This document shows positions 15,402-22,685 of a DNA stretch of 29,864 nt, in pieces. The position numbers were made by a program, and so were the translations under genes. Every line of letters begins with the position of its first letter. Position 1 is the stretch's first letter. Origin of the DNA: Gaiella sp051003695 (GTDB lineage Bacteria; Actinomycetota; Thermoleophilia; Gaiellales; Gaiellaceae); contig JBPCLB010000122.1 of assembly GCA_051003695.1 (NCBI GenBank), positions 1-29,864 on the forward strand, written 5' to 3'. Under the pieces are notes generated by a model. It was not told the origin of the DNA. It made no database searches and saw nothing but the letters and a program-made list of their open reading frames with translations.

Positions 15402-16307
15402 CTAGCGCGACGCAGCCGCGCGGAGGTTTGCGAATACGTCGGCCATCTCCAGCGCTGTGCGCACCGCCTCGGCGCCCTTGGTCAACCGAGGAGCTGCCTG
15501 ACCGAGGTCGTCGAGCGTGAGCAGCCCGAAGGCGACGGGGACACCTGTCTCGATCGCCGCGAGCTGCAGCCCTGATGCGGCTTCGCTCGCCACGTAGTCG
15601 AAGTGCGGCGTGTCCCCGCGAATCACGCAGCCGAGCGCGACCACGCAGGCAAAACGACGGGTCTTCGCGAGCGCCATCGCGGCGACCGGCAGCTCGAACG
15701 CGCCCGGGACGGGCATCACGGTGATCGAGTGACGCTCCACGCCTCTCAGCTCGAGCTCGTCGAGGGCGCCCGCCAGGAGTTGCGTCGTGATCTCGCCGTT
15801 GAAGCGGCTGACGACGACGCCGACCGCACGCCGCTCACCACGCGGCTCGCCCTCGAGCACGGCGATCCCCGGTGGCACAACGAGCTCGCCCGGCGCGTGC
15901 TCGGAAAGGGCCGGCAGGACGACATCGTCGGGCGGTACATCGGTCTCCAGCCGCTCGGTACTCCCGAGCTCGGAGCTGTCGGGCGTCGTCTCCGGGACGC
16001 TCGCCCAGACCGCGTCGCCAGCCTCCGGCGGCTCGACGGCCCAGCCCGGCTCGGACTCGGCGGACCGGGGCATGCGGTCCTCGTTCGGTTCCTTCCCGAG
16101 GCTCGCGCCAACGCCCTCGGCGAAGGGAGCGGCGTCAGGCTCGCCGTGCACCGGCTCGGCGCTCCGGGGAGCGGCCAGGGGTTCGTCGAGCAACGGTCTC
16201 GGCCAGCCCTCCAGCACGTTCTCGGATGCGCGCTCGACATCGTCCTCGGGTGGAAGCTCCACGTCATCCGTCTCGTCATTGCGCCGCGAGCACTCGTCGT
16301 CGTCCAT
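15402..16307 (-). CDS. ribH: Lumazine synthase with long acidic N-terminal extension
   Basis: The C-terminal 152 residues (150-301) are a complete 6,7-dimethyl-8-ribityllumazine synthase, which joins the RibD pathway product to dihydroxybutanone phosphate. Visible motifs are GVVVSRFNGEITTQLL, VMPVPGAFELPVAA, ALGCVIRGDTPHFDYV with the catalytic His, and PVAFGLLTLDD. Residues 1-149 are an added region with, by my count, about 39 Asp/Glu against 9 Arg/Lys, rich in Pro and Ala and probably disordered. ATG at 16307 is 3 bp past the ribBA stop and has GGGATGAAGG just upstream, so the long form is well supported. An internal GTG at 15860 would give a normal-length enzyme and could be a second start. 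Confidence 0.93.
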   Translation of the reverse strand: MDDDECSRRNDETDDVELPPEDDVERASENVLEGWPRPLLDEPLAAPRSAEPVHGEPDAAPFAEGVGASLGKEPNEDRMPRSAESEPGWAVEPPEAGDAVWASVPETTPDSSELGSTERLETDVPPDDVVLPALSEHAPGELVVPPGIAVLEGEPRGERRAVGVVVSRFNGEITTQLLAGALDELELRGVERHSITVMPVPGAFELPVAAMALAKTRRFACVVALGCVIRGDTPHFDYVASEAASGLQLAAIETGVPVAFGLLTLDDLGQAAPRLTKGAEAVRTALEMADVFANLRAAASR

Positions 16308-16310
16308 CCT

Positions 16311-17573
16311 TCATCCCTTCTCCGGATCGAACCGCTCACCCTGGTGATGCAGCCTCTCGCCGATCGTGTGTCCGAGCCTGTCTCGCTTCGTCTCGAGGTA
16401 GCGCCGGTTGTGGTCGTTCGCCGAGACCTCGATTGGTTCCTGCGAGACGACGGACAGCCCGAACCCCCTGATCCCGGTGATTTTCTTGGGGTTGTTCGTC
16501 AGCACCCGGATCGTCGTCAGCCCGAGATCCGCCAGGATCTGCGATCCGATTCCGTACTCACGCACGTCCGCCTTGAAGCCGAGCTCGATGTTCGCCTCGA
16601 CCGTATCGAGCCCCTGCTCCTGCAGCTCGTAGGCCCGCAGCTTGTTGAGCAAGCCGATCCCCCGTCCCTCCTGAGCGAGATAGAGCACAACGCCGCACCC
16701 CTCCTCCTCGATGCGCCGGAGCGCATGCTCGAGCTGCTCGCCGCAGTCGCAGCGCCGCGAGTGGAAGACGTCGCCCGTGAGGCACTCCGAGTGGACGCGG
16801 ACGAGGACGTCGTCGACCTCCTCGACGTCGCCCTTGACGAGCGCAACGTGCTGCTTGCCGGTCAGGAGCTCACGATACGCGACCGCCCGAAACTCGCCGT
16901 AGTCCGTCGGCAGGTGGACCGAGACCACACGCTCGACGAGACGTTCGGTGCGCCGCCGGTACTCGATCAGATCTGCCACCGTGACGAGCTTCAGGCCGTG
17001 TCGCTCGCAGAAGGGAAGCAGATCCGCCACCCGCGCCATCGTCCCGTCCTCGTTCATGACCTCGCACACGACACCCGCCGCCGTCAGGCCGGCGAGGCGC
17101 GCCAGATCGACCGCTGCCTCCGTCTGGCCGGTGCGCTGGAGCACGCCGCCCGAGCGAGCACGGAGCGGGAAGACGTGGCCGGGCGGGACGAGGTCGCGCG
17201 GCCCGGCCGCCGGATCGACCGCGACCTGAATCGTGCGAGCGCGGTCCGCGGCCGAGATCCCCGTCGAGATGCCGTGGCGGGCCTCGATCGAGATCGTGAA
17301 CGCGGTTTCGAACGGTGTCTCGTTCTGGTCGGTCATCATCCGCAGCCCGAGCTCGTCGCAGCGCTCCGGCGTCAGGCAGAGGCAGATCAAGCCCCTGCCG
17401 TGTGTGGCCATGAAGTTCACGGACTCCGGCGTGACGAACTGCGCGGCGATCGTGAGATCGCCTTCGTTCTCGCGGTCCTCGTCGTCGACGACCACGACGA
17501 AACGGCCTTCCCGGATCTCCTCGATCGCCTCCTCGATCGACGAGAAGACGGTTTCGCGTGCGTCGGCGCTCAT
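16311..17573 (-). CDS. ribBA: Bifunctional DHBP synthase / GTP cyclohydrolase II
   Basis: A 420-residue two-domain enzyme supplying both riboflavin precursors. The N-terminal RibB domain (to about residue 205) has VVVVDDEDRENEGDL and GHVFPLRARSGGVLQRTGQTEAAVDL (quoted in part), converting ribulose 5-phosphate to dihydroxybutanone phosphate. The C-terminal RibA domain opens GTP: HSECLTGDVFHSRRCDCG gives the three zinc cysteines, and YLAQEGRGIGLLNK and LTNNPKKI complete the site. ATG at 17573 precedes SADARETVFSSIEEA; in-frame ATGs at 17594 and further upstream lie in the hairpin-rich gap and are less likely. ribH starts 3 bp after its stop. Confidence 0.97.
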   Translation of the reverse strand: MSADARETVFSSIEEAIEEIREGRFVVVVDDEDRENEGDLTIAAQFVTPESVNFMATHGRGLICLCLTPERCDELGLRMMTDQNETPFETAFTISIEARHGISTGISAADRARTIQVAVDPAAGPRDLVPPGHVFPLRARSGGVLQRTGQTEAAVDLARLAGLTAAGVVCEVMNEDGTMARVADLLPFCERHGLKLVTVADLIEYRRRTERLVERVVSVHLPTDYGEFRAVAYRELLTGKQHVALVKGDVEEVDDVLVRVHSECLTGDVFHSRRCDCGEQLEHALRRIEEEGCGVVLYLAQEGRGIGLLNKLRAYELQEQGLDTVEANIELGFKADVREYGIGSQILADLGLTTIRVLTNNPKKITGIRGFGLSVVSQEPIEVSANDHNRRYLETKRDRLGHTIGERLHHQGERFDPEKG

Positions 17574-17613
17574 CGGGTCATCGTAGACCAGCATCGGCGA
17601 GTGGCCGTCACGG

Positions 17614-17645
17614 CGCGGGGTCAACCCCATGGGTCTCACCCCGCG
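17614..17645. repeat. REP-like palindrome, degenerate copy 4
   Basis: CGCGGGGT (17614-17621) pairs exactly with ACCCCGCG (17638-17645), with an inner ACCC/GGGT stem. It contains GGGGTC and GGGTCTCACCCC, close to the core of the other copies. It overlaps the ribE stop and the last ribE codons, and occupies half the ribE-ribBA gap. Confidence 0.45.
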
Positions 17646-18250
17646 ATCGCCGACGATCCGGAGTCCGGGGCAAGCAAGCGCTCGACGTACTTCGCAAGCA
17701 GGTCGACCTCGAGGTTCACCGCGCTCCCGGGGGCGAGCGCCGAGAGCGTCGTCGCGGTGAGCGTGTGCGGTACGAGCGCAACGCCGAACGCACCGCTCGA
17801 AAGCTCCGCGATCGTGAGCGAGACACCGTCGACGACGATCGAGCCCTTCTCGACGCAGTAGCGGAGGAGCTCGGCGGGCGCCTCGACGACCACGCGAACG
17901 CCCACCCCTCCGGCCTCGACGGCTCGGACACGGCCCACCCCATCCACGTGACCCTGGACGAAGTGACCGCCGAGCGGCTCGCCCGCACGTAGCGCCGGCT
18001 CGACGTTGACCTCGCTCCCGGCGCGGAGGCCTCCGAGCGAGGTGCGGCTCAACGTCTCCTCCACGGCGTGGAAGACGATGATGCCGTCGTCGATCCGTTC
18101 TGCGGTGAGACAGATCCCGTCGATCGCGATCGAATCGCCAATCGCCGCCGAGCTCGCGGTCTCCCGCGCGGCGATGCGCAGCTGAATGCCCTGAGTGTTG
18201 CCGTCGACCGCTGCGACGGTTCCCACCTCGCGGACGATGCCGGTGAACAC
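17636..18250 (-). CDS. ribE: Riboflavin synthase, alpha subunit
   Basis: A 204-residue enzyme that converts two lumazine molecules to riboflavin and a pyrimidine that is recycled. It starts MFTGIVREVG, the invariant N-terminus, from GTG at 18250. Two tandem lumazine-binding barrels are visible: the first with GDSIAIDGICLTAE and a HFVQGHVDGVG link, the second with GSIVVDGVSLTIAEL and ALVPHTLTATTL. The length is normal. It begins 9 bp after the ribD stop. A 62-bp gap with a REP-like palindrome follows before ribBA. Confidence 0.97.
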   Translation of the reverse strand: MFTGIVREVGTVAAVDGNTQGIQLRIAARETASSAAIGDSIAIDGICLTAERIDDGIIVFHAVEETLSRTSLGGLRAGSEVNVEPALRAGEPLGGHFVQGHVDGVGRVRAVEAGGVGVRVVVEAPAELLRYCVEKGSIVVDGVSLTIAELSSGAFGVALVPHTLTATTLSALAPGSAVNLEVDLLAKYVERLLAPDSGSSAIAG

Positions 18251-18259
18251 AGCGTCAAT

Positions 18260-19201
18260 CTACGGTGCCGCGCGATCGGCGCGGAGCACCACGTCCCTCC
18301 CGGCCTGCTCGGCGCTCAGCTCGTGGAGCTCGACGGGCGGGGTGAACGAGCCAAGCACGTGCGGCCCTTCACCCGCGAGCACCGGCGCGACGTGAAGCAG
18401 CAACCGGTCGACCAGTCCAGCCTCGACGAAGGCCGCTCCGAGCGTAGGGCCGCCCTCGAGCAGGAGCGACTGCACCCCGTCCGCGGCGAGCGCGGCGAGC
18501 TCGTCTGTCAGCGCGCCGGTACGGAGCTCGAGCTCCGAGCCGTCGGGAAGCGGCCCGCGGCCGAACGCGAGCCTCCGTGGTTGGCGCACCACCTCGACAC
18601 CACGCGCGTCGAGACGTGGGGCGTCGGCTCGCACCGTGCCCATTCCGACCGCCACCGCGTCCGACGCAGCGCGAAGCTCGTGCACACGCGTTCGGGACGC
18701 CTCGCCTGTCACCCAGCGTCGCCCGGGAACCACGACTCGCCCGTCGAGCGAGACGGCGAGCTTCAGCGTCACGAACGGGCGTCCCGCCGAAACCCAGGTA
18801 CGCCACGCTTCGTTCTGCCGCTTCGCGTCGGAGCGCTCGTCGAGGACGACGTCGATCCCAGCGGCCCGCAGCGCGTCGAGGCCGCCCCGCGCCTTCGCGT
18901 TCGGGTCGGTGCACGCCGCGACGACCCGTGCGATCCCGGCCTCGACGATCGCATCGACGCACGGAGGTGTCAGCCCCCGATGAGCGCACGGCTCCATCGT
19001 CACGAAGAGCGTCGCACCGCGCGACTTCTCTCCGGCAGCAGCGAGCGCGACGAGCTCGGCGTGACGTCCCCCCCAAGCCTCGGTCACGCCTTCACCCAGG
19101 GTCGCGCCGTCCGGCGCCACGATGACCGCACCGACGGTCGGGTTGGGATACGCGATCCCGCGCGCAGCGTCCGCGAGCGCGAGCGCGCGCTCGAGACTCA
19201 C
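18260..19201 (-). CDS. ribD: Bifunctional riboflavin deaminase/reductase
   Basis: A 313-residue enzyme for the second and third riboflavin steps. The N-terminal cytidine-deaminase-like domain has GGRHAELVAL (zinc His and catalytic Glu) and EPCAHRGLTPPC (the two zinc cysteines). The C-terminal NADPH reductase domain starts near residue 145 (FVTLKLAVSLDGRV, WVTGEASRTRVHELRAASDA) and ends with LLLEGGPTLGAAFV. It is somewhat shorter than the usual 350-370 residues, the difference lying in the reductase. GTG at 19201 overlaps the rpe stop as GTGA. Confidence 0.95.
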   Translation of the reverse strand: MSLERALALADAARGIAYPNPTVGAVIVAPDGATLGEGVTEAWGGRHAELVALAAAGEKSRGATLFVTMEPCAHRGLTPPCVDAIVEAGIARVVAACTDPNAKARGGLDALRAAGIDVVLDERSDAKRQNEAWRTWVSAGRPFVTLKLAVSLDGRVVVPGRRWVTGEASRTRVHELRAASDAVAVGMGTVRADAPRLDARGVEVVRQPRRLAFGRGPLPDGSELELRTGALTDELAALAADGVQSLLLEGGPTLGAAFVEAGLVDRLLLHVAPVLAGEGPHVLGSFTPPVELHELSAEQAGRDVVLRADRAAP

Positions 19202-19878
19202 GTCGCGGCGGCCAGCAACCGCTCGTACGCAGCCGCGGGCTCGGGATCGGCGAACACGGCACTGCCCGCGACGAGCACGCTCGCGCCGGCTGCGCGTAGC
19301 CGCACGACGTTGTCCTCGTCGACACCGCCGTCGACCTCGATCGGTAGGTCGAGCAGCTCGCGCAGGCGGGCTACCCGTTCCAATGCCTCAACCATGAACG
19401 GCTGGCCCGAATATCCGGGGACGATGCTCATGCAGAGCACGAGCTCCGCCCCGGCGGCTACCGCGAACTCGGCGGCGGCTTCGGGCGAGGTCTCCGGGTT
19501 GAACACGATCCCGACGGCGAGCCCGAGCTCGTGCGCGGCGGTGCCCACGCCGGCGGGATCGTCCGTCGCCTCGACATGAAAGGTGACCGAATCCGCGCCC
19601 GACGACGCAAACTCGGCAAAGTGGTGCACCGGATCGGCGACCATCAGGTGACAGTCGAGGATCCCGCCCGCCTGGTGGATCGAGGGAGCGATCGAGCGCA
19701 GCACGACAGGCCCGATCGTCACGGGTGGGATGAAGTGCCCGTCGCCGCAGTCGAAGTGGAAGATCCTGCACCCGGCTCCGAGCAGCGCGTCGACCTGAGG
19801 CCCGAGGCGCCGAAAATCGGCCGCATACAGCGAGGGCGCGATCTCCGCATCACCGCGAATCCAGTCGCCCCAGCCCAT
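19198..19878 (-). CDS. rpe: Ribulose-phosphate 3-epimerase
   Basis: A 226-residue TIM-barrel enzyme of the pentose phosphate pathway that interconverts ribulose 5-phosphate and xylulose 5-phosphate; ribulose 5-phosphate is the RibB substrate. Family motifs are IAPSLYAADFRRL, FHFDCGDGHFIPPVTIGP (metal His and Asp; commonly HxDVMDGxFVP), DCHLMVADP, MSIVPGYSGQPFM and IEVDGGVDEDNV. ATG at 19878 gives MGWGDWIRGDAEIAPSL. It lies 28 bp after rsmB and overlaps ribD by four bases, the rsmB-rpe-ribD order known in Mycobacterium. Confidence 0.96.
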   Translation of the reverse strand: MGWGDWIRGDAEIAPSLYAADFRRLGPQVDALLGAGCRIFHFDCGDGHFIPPVTIGPVVLRSIAPSIHQAGGILDCHLMVADPVHHFAEFASSGADSVTFHVEATDDPAGVGTAAHELGLAVGIVFNPETSPEAAAEFAVAAGAELVLCMSIVPGYSGQPFMVEALERVARLRELLDLPIEVDGGVDEDNVVRLRAAGASVLVAGSAVFADPEPAAAYERLLAAAT

Positions 19879-19906
19879 TCGGCGAATCCTAGGTTCCCCG
19901 TCGCGG

Positions 19907-21154
19907 TCAGGCGACGCGGAACCTCGCGACGAAGAACCCGGCCGTTCCGTGCAGGTGTGGGAGTGTCTGGAGGAGCTCGGGCCGGCTGCGGTGGCGGAAA
20001 GCCGGCCACTCGTCGCCGAGCAACGCGTCCAGCTCGACCGTGCCGTCACCGAGCGCTGCATCGACGACGTCCTCGCATTCGTCCCGGTGGATCGTGCAGA
20101 CCGAGTATGTCACGGTGCCGCCGGGACGCACCCGGGTGATCGCCGAGCGGAGGAGCGCGAGTTGGAGCTCCGGGAGTGGCATCGCCTTCCAGCGAAGGTC
20201 GGGCCTCGCGGCGAGCACGCCGAGACCCGAGCAGGGCGCATCGACGAGGGCGCGATCGAACGTTCCGAGCTCGTCCGGCAGCGCGCGGCCGTCCGCGTGG
20301 ACGACCCGGACCTGGGTGGCACCGAGCAGGCGAGCATTGGCGACGAGCTCCCGCGCTCGGTCCTCGTTCACCTCTATCGCGACGACGTCGCCCGAGAGCA
20401 TCGTCGCCTTGCCACCGGGGGCGGCGCAGAGATCGAGCGTGCGAGTCCCTTCCGTCGCGCCCACGCAATGTCCGACGAGCTGAGAGGCGACACTCTGGGG
20501 CCAGATCCGCCCTGCCTCGAGGGCGCCGTCGTCGACTCGATCGACGAGCCACGCACCCGGCACGAGCTTGTCGGGACGTCCGTCGACAGCGCCGCGGACG
20601 AGTCGCACGACGGTCGGAGCGGGCTCGTTCTGCGACCGCATCAACGCGAGCGCTTCGTCTCGGCCGAGCTCCTGCCACCAGGTCTCGGCAACCCAGTCGG
20701 GATAGGAGTGGCGCAGCGCCGCTTCGGCCGGAGTGGAGTCCGGAAGCGTTTCGACGAGAGGGCGCGCGCCCTCTGCGACCCGCCGCAACACGGCATTCGC
20801 GAACGGCACGGCACGCTCGAGCCCGCTACTGCGCACGAGCTCGACCGACTCGTTGACCGCCGCGTAGCGAGGCACGCCGTCGAGGCAGGCCAGCTGATAG
20901 GCACCGAGCCGGAGCGCCGCTCTCACGGGTGGGTCGAGCTTGTGCACCGGTCGCCGCCCGAGCTGCTCGATCGCGTGATCGAGCGTCCTGACCCGCTGGA
21001 CGGTGCCGTACGCGAGCTGCCGTGCGAGCGCGCGATCGCGCTGGTCGAGCTCGACCGACGCAGAGCGCAACGCGCGGTCGGCATACGCGTCGTCTTCGAA
21101 CACGCGCCGGATGACGACGAACGCAGCCTGGCGGGCCGGCGAGATCGAGCTCAC
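19907..21154 (-). CDS. rsmB: 16S rRNA (cytosine-967-C5)-methyltransferase
   Basis: A 415-residue enzyme. The N-terminal NusB-like RNA-binding domain (PARQAAFVVIRRVFEDDAYAD, AYGTVQRVRTLDHAI) is joined to a Rossmann methyltransferase with LDLCAAPGGKATML, the VDAPCSGLGVL cysteine and the catalytic cysteine in VTYSVCTIHRDE, and it ends in GTAGFFVARFRV. GTG at 21154 is chosen because it overlaps the fmt stop as GTGA and immediately precedes the NusB-like domain; a longer in-frame start at 21256 lies inside fmt. Confidence 0.95.
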   Translation of the reverse strand: MSSISPARQAAFVVIRRVFEDDAYADRALRSASVELDQRDRALARQLAYGTVQRVRTLDHAIEQLGRRPVHKLDPPVRAALRLGAYQLACLDGVPRYAAVNESVELVRSSGLERAVPFANAVLRRVAEGARPLVETLPDSTPAEAALRHSYPDWVAETWWQELGRDEALALMRSQNEPAPTVVRLVRGAVDGRPDKLVPGAWLVDRVDDGALEAGRIWPQSVASQLVGHCVGATEGTRTLDLCAAPGGKATMLSGDVVAIEVNEDRARELVANARLLGATQVRVVHADGRALPDELGTFDRALVDAPCSGLGVLAARPDLRWKAMPLPELQLALLRSAITRVRPGGTVTYSVCTIHRDECEDVVDAALGDGTVELDALLGDEWPAFRHRSRPELLQTLPHLHGTAGFFVARFRVA

Positions 21155-21954
21155 CGCAGGCCACGTCTCCAACCGGCGTACGACATTCGCCGTCCACCAT
21201 CGGGCTGCACGTCGAGCGGCTCGAACGAGCCCGCCGCCCCCACCTGCGCCCGCCACACGGTCACCGGCCGCCCGTGCAACTCAGCCCGGGCGCCGATGTG
21301 GGGGGAGAGCGCGCGGACGATGCGGACGAGCTCGACGGCGGGACGCGCGAGATCGAGCCTCCGATCGTCGGGCCGGAGCTTCTCCGCGTAGCTCAGCCCT
21401 TCCGTTCCCTGGGGCTCGAACGTCGGTGGGTCGTGCGCCAGGACCACATCCACCAACCGCGCGGCGACCTCCGCGGCACGCCCGAAGACCGCGCCGGCGT
21501 CGTCGTCGGAATCGATCGGAAACGACTCCTGCGCGGCAATCGGCCCCGCGTCGAGCTCTGCGACGGTTTCGTGGATCGTGACACCCGTCTCGCTGTCGCC
21601 CGCCACCAGCGCGCGCCCGACCGGCGCCGCGCCCCGCCAGCGAGGCAGCAACGAGGGGTGCACGTTGAGCCAGAGGCGCTCGGCGAGGAGCGCGTCCGGG
21701 ATCAGCAACCCGTAAGCGCAGACGACGACGGTGTCTGCGCCCAGCTCGACGCCCGGCCCCGGTCGCTCGGGCTGAAGGATCGGAATCCCGAGACGCTCGG
21801 CCGCGCGCTTCGCGGGCGAGGCAGCGAGTCGGCGACCCCGGCCCCGCGGGGCATCCATCCGGGTGAGGAGCGCCGCAATCTCGTGTCGCGCAGCAAGCCG
21901 CTCGAGCACGTCCGCGCCGAACGCAGTGGTGGCGGCGACCGCGAGCCGCGTCAA
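21151..21954 (-). CDS. fmt: Methionyl-tRNA formyltransferase, short form
   Basis: A 267-residue enzyme that formylates initiator Met-tRNA, paired with the deformylase gene upstream. The catalytic region is visible: CAYGLLIPDALL, LNVHPSLLPRWRGAAPVGRAL (quoted to 20) and VAELDAGPIAAQ, giving the Asn/His/Asp triad. The start is TTG at 21954, overlapping the def stop as TTGA and opening with TRLAVAATTAFGADVLERLA; the longer frame upstream reads through def and is not coding. The family is usually about 310 residues, so the C-terminal tRNA-binding barrel is cut down (AELHGRPVTVWRAQVG is recognisable). Confidence 0.93.
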   Translation of the reverse strand: MTRLAVAATTAFGADVLERLAARHEIAALLTRMDAPRGRGRRLAASPAKRAAERLGIPILQPERPGPGVELGADTVVVCAYGLLIPDALLAERLWLNVHPSLLPRWRGAAPVGRALVAGDSETGVTIHETVAELDAGPIAAQESFPIDSDDDAGAVFGRAAEVAARLVDVVLAHDPPTFEPQGTEGLSYAEKLRPDDRRLDLARPAVELVRIVRALSPHIGARAELHGRPVTVWRAQVGAAGSFEPLDVQPDGGRRMSYAGWRRGLR

Positions 21955-22553
21955 CGAAGCAGGAGGCGCGGACGCAGCTGCCGGAGCGCCTCCCGCCGGC
22001 TCTCCGCGTCCGTGCGATCCACCATCAACGTGCCGTCGAGATGATCGAGCTCGTGCTGGGCGACGCGCGCTCCAGTGCCTTCGAGCTCGAAGCGGAGCGG
22101 CGCGCCCTCGACGTCGGAACCTTCGATCGTGACCGCCACCGGACGTTCGACGGGAACCCTCACCGGCCCGAGCGAGAGGCACCCCTCGAGCTCGGTTTCG
22201 GTCTCTCCTCCGACCCGCACCAGGCGCGGATTCACCAGGACGTGATCGTCGTCGTCGTGGTGGAAGACGAAGAACCGGCGCAGGATCCCGACCTGCGTCG
22301 CCGCAAGCCCGGCCCCGTCGGCGTCGTGCATCAACCCCACCATACGGTCGCTGACCCGTCGCAGCTCCTCGTCGAAGCTCTCCACGTCCGGCGCCCGCAT
22401 CCGCAGGGCCGGGTCGCCGTACTGCCGGATCTGCGAGAGAGCGACCTGCTTCCGCAGGTCGTGCTCGGCGCGCGCCTCCTCGTCGAGCTCGAGCTCGTCG
22501 TCGCCGTCGGAGTCCTGCGCCTCCGGCAGCTCGTCGTGGTCGTGCTCGGACAC
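21951..22553 (-). CDS. def: Peptide deformylase
   Basis: A 200-residue metalloprotease that removes the formyl group from new proteins. All three motifs are present: GAGLAATQVG, EGCLSLG (metal Cys) and QHELDHLDG (HExxH metal site). The first 38 residues are an Asp/Glu/His-rich extension (MSEHDHDELPEAQDSDGDDE), after which the normal QIRQYGDPALR opening begins. The start is GTG at 22553; no better start is found nearer the core. fmt overlaps its stop by four bases. Confidence 0.95.
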   Translation of the reverse strand: MSEHDHDELPEAQDSDGDDELELDEEARAEHDLRKQVALSQIRQYGDPALRMRAPDVESFDEELRRVSDRMVGLMHDADGAGLAATQVGILRRFFVFHHDDDDHVLVNPRLVRVGGETETELEGCLSLGPVRVPVERPVAVTIEGSDVEGAPLRFELEGTGARVAQHELDHLDGTLMVDRTDAESRREALRQLRPRLLLR

Positions 22554-22637
22554 CCGGCGATCTTAGCCGCGGGCTCGTCGCGTCTCCAGCATCGCCCGGG
22601 CCTGGAGCGTGCGGCTCGCGAGCCTCCGGGGCGCGTC

Positions 22638-22667
22638 GTGGCTGTCGCCCTGGGCGACAACGGCCAC
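22638..22667 (-). terminator. Hairpin between priA and def
   Basis: GTGGC-TGTCGCC (22638-22649) pairs with GGCGACA-ACG-GCCAC (22653-22667), 12 base pairs with a 3-base bulge. It lies in the 132-bp priA-def gap, the widest in this part of the block, so def onwards may be separately transcribed or attenuated. No T-tract. Confidence 0.35.
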
Positions 22668-22685
22668 GGGACACCTGTATGGCCC

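Noticed and set aside
15861..16307. A separate small acidic gene upstream of ribH
   Set aside because: It is in the same frame as the lumazine synthase with no stop between them, so one extended protein is the simpler reading.
15603..17861. A 752-codon plus-strand frame opposite ribH, ribBA and ribE
   Set aside because: The reverse strand encodes three riboflavin enzymes with intact motifs; the plus frame shows no domain.
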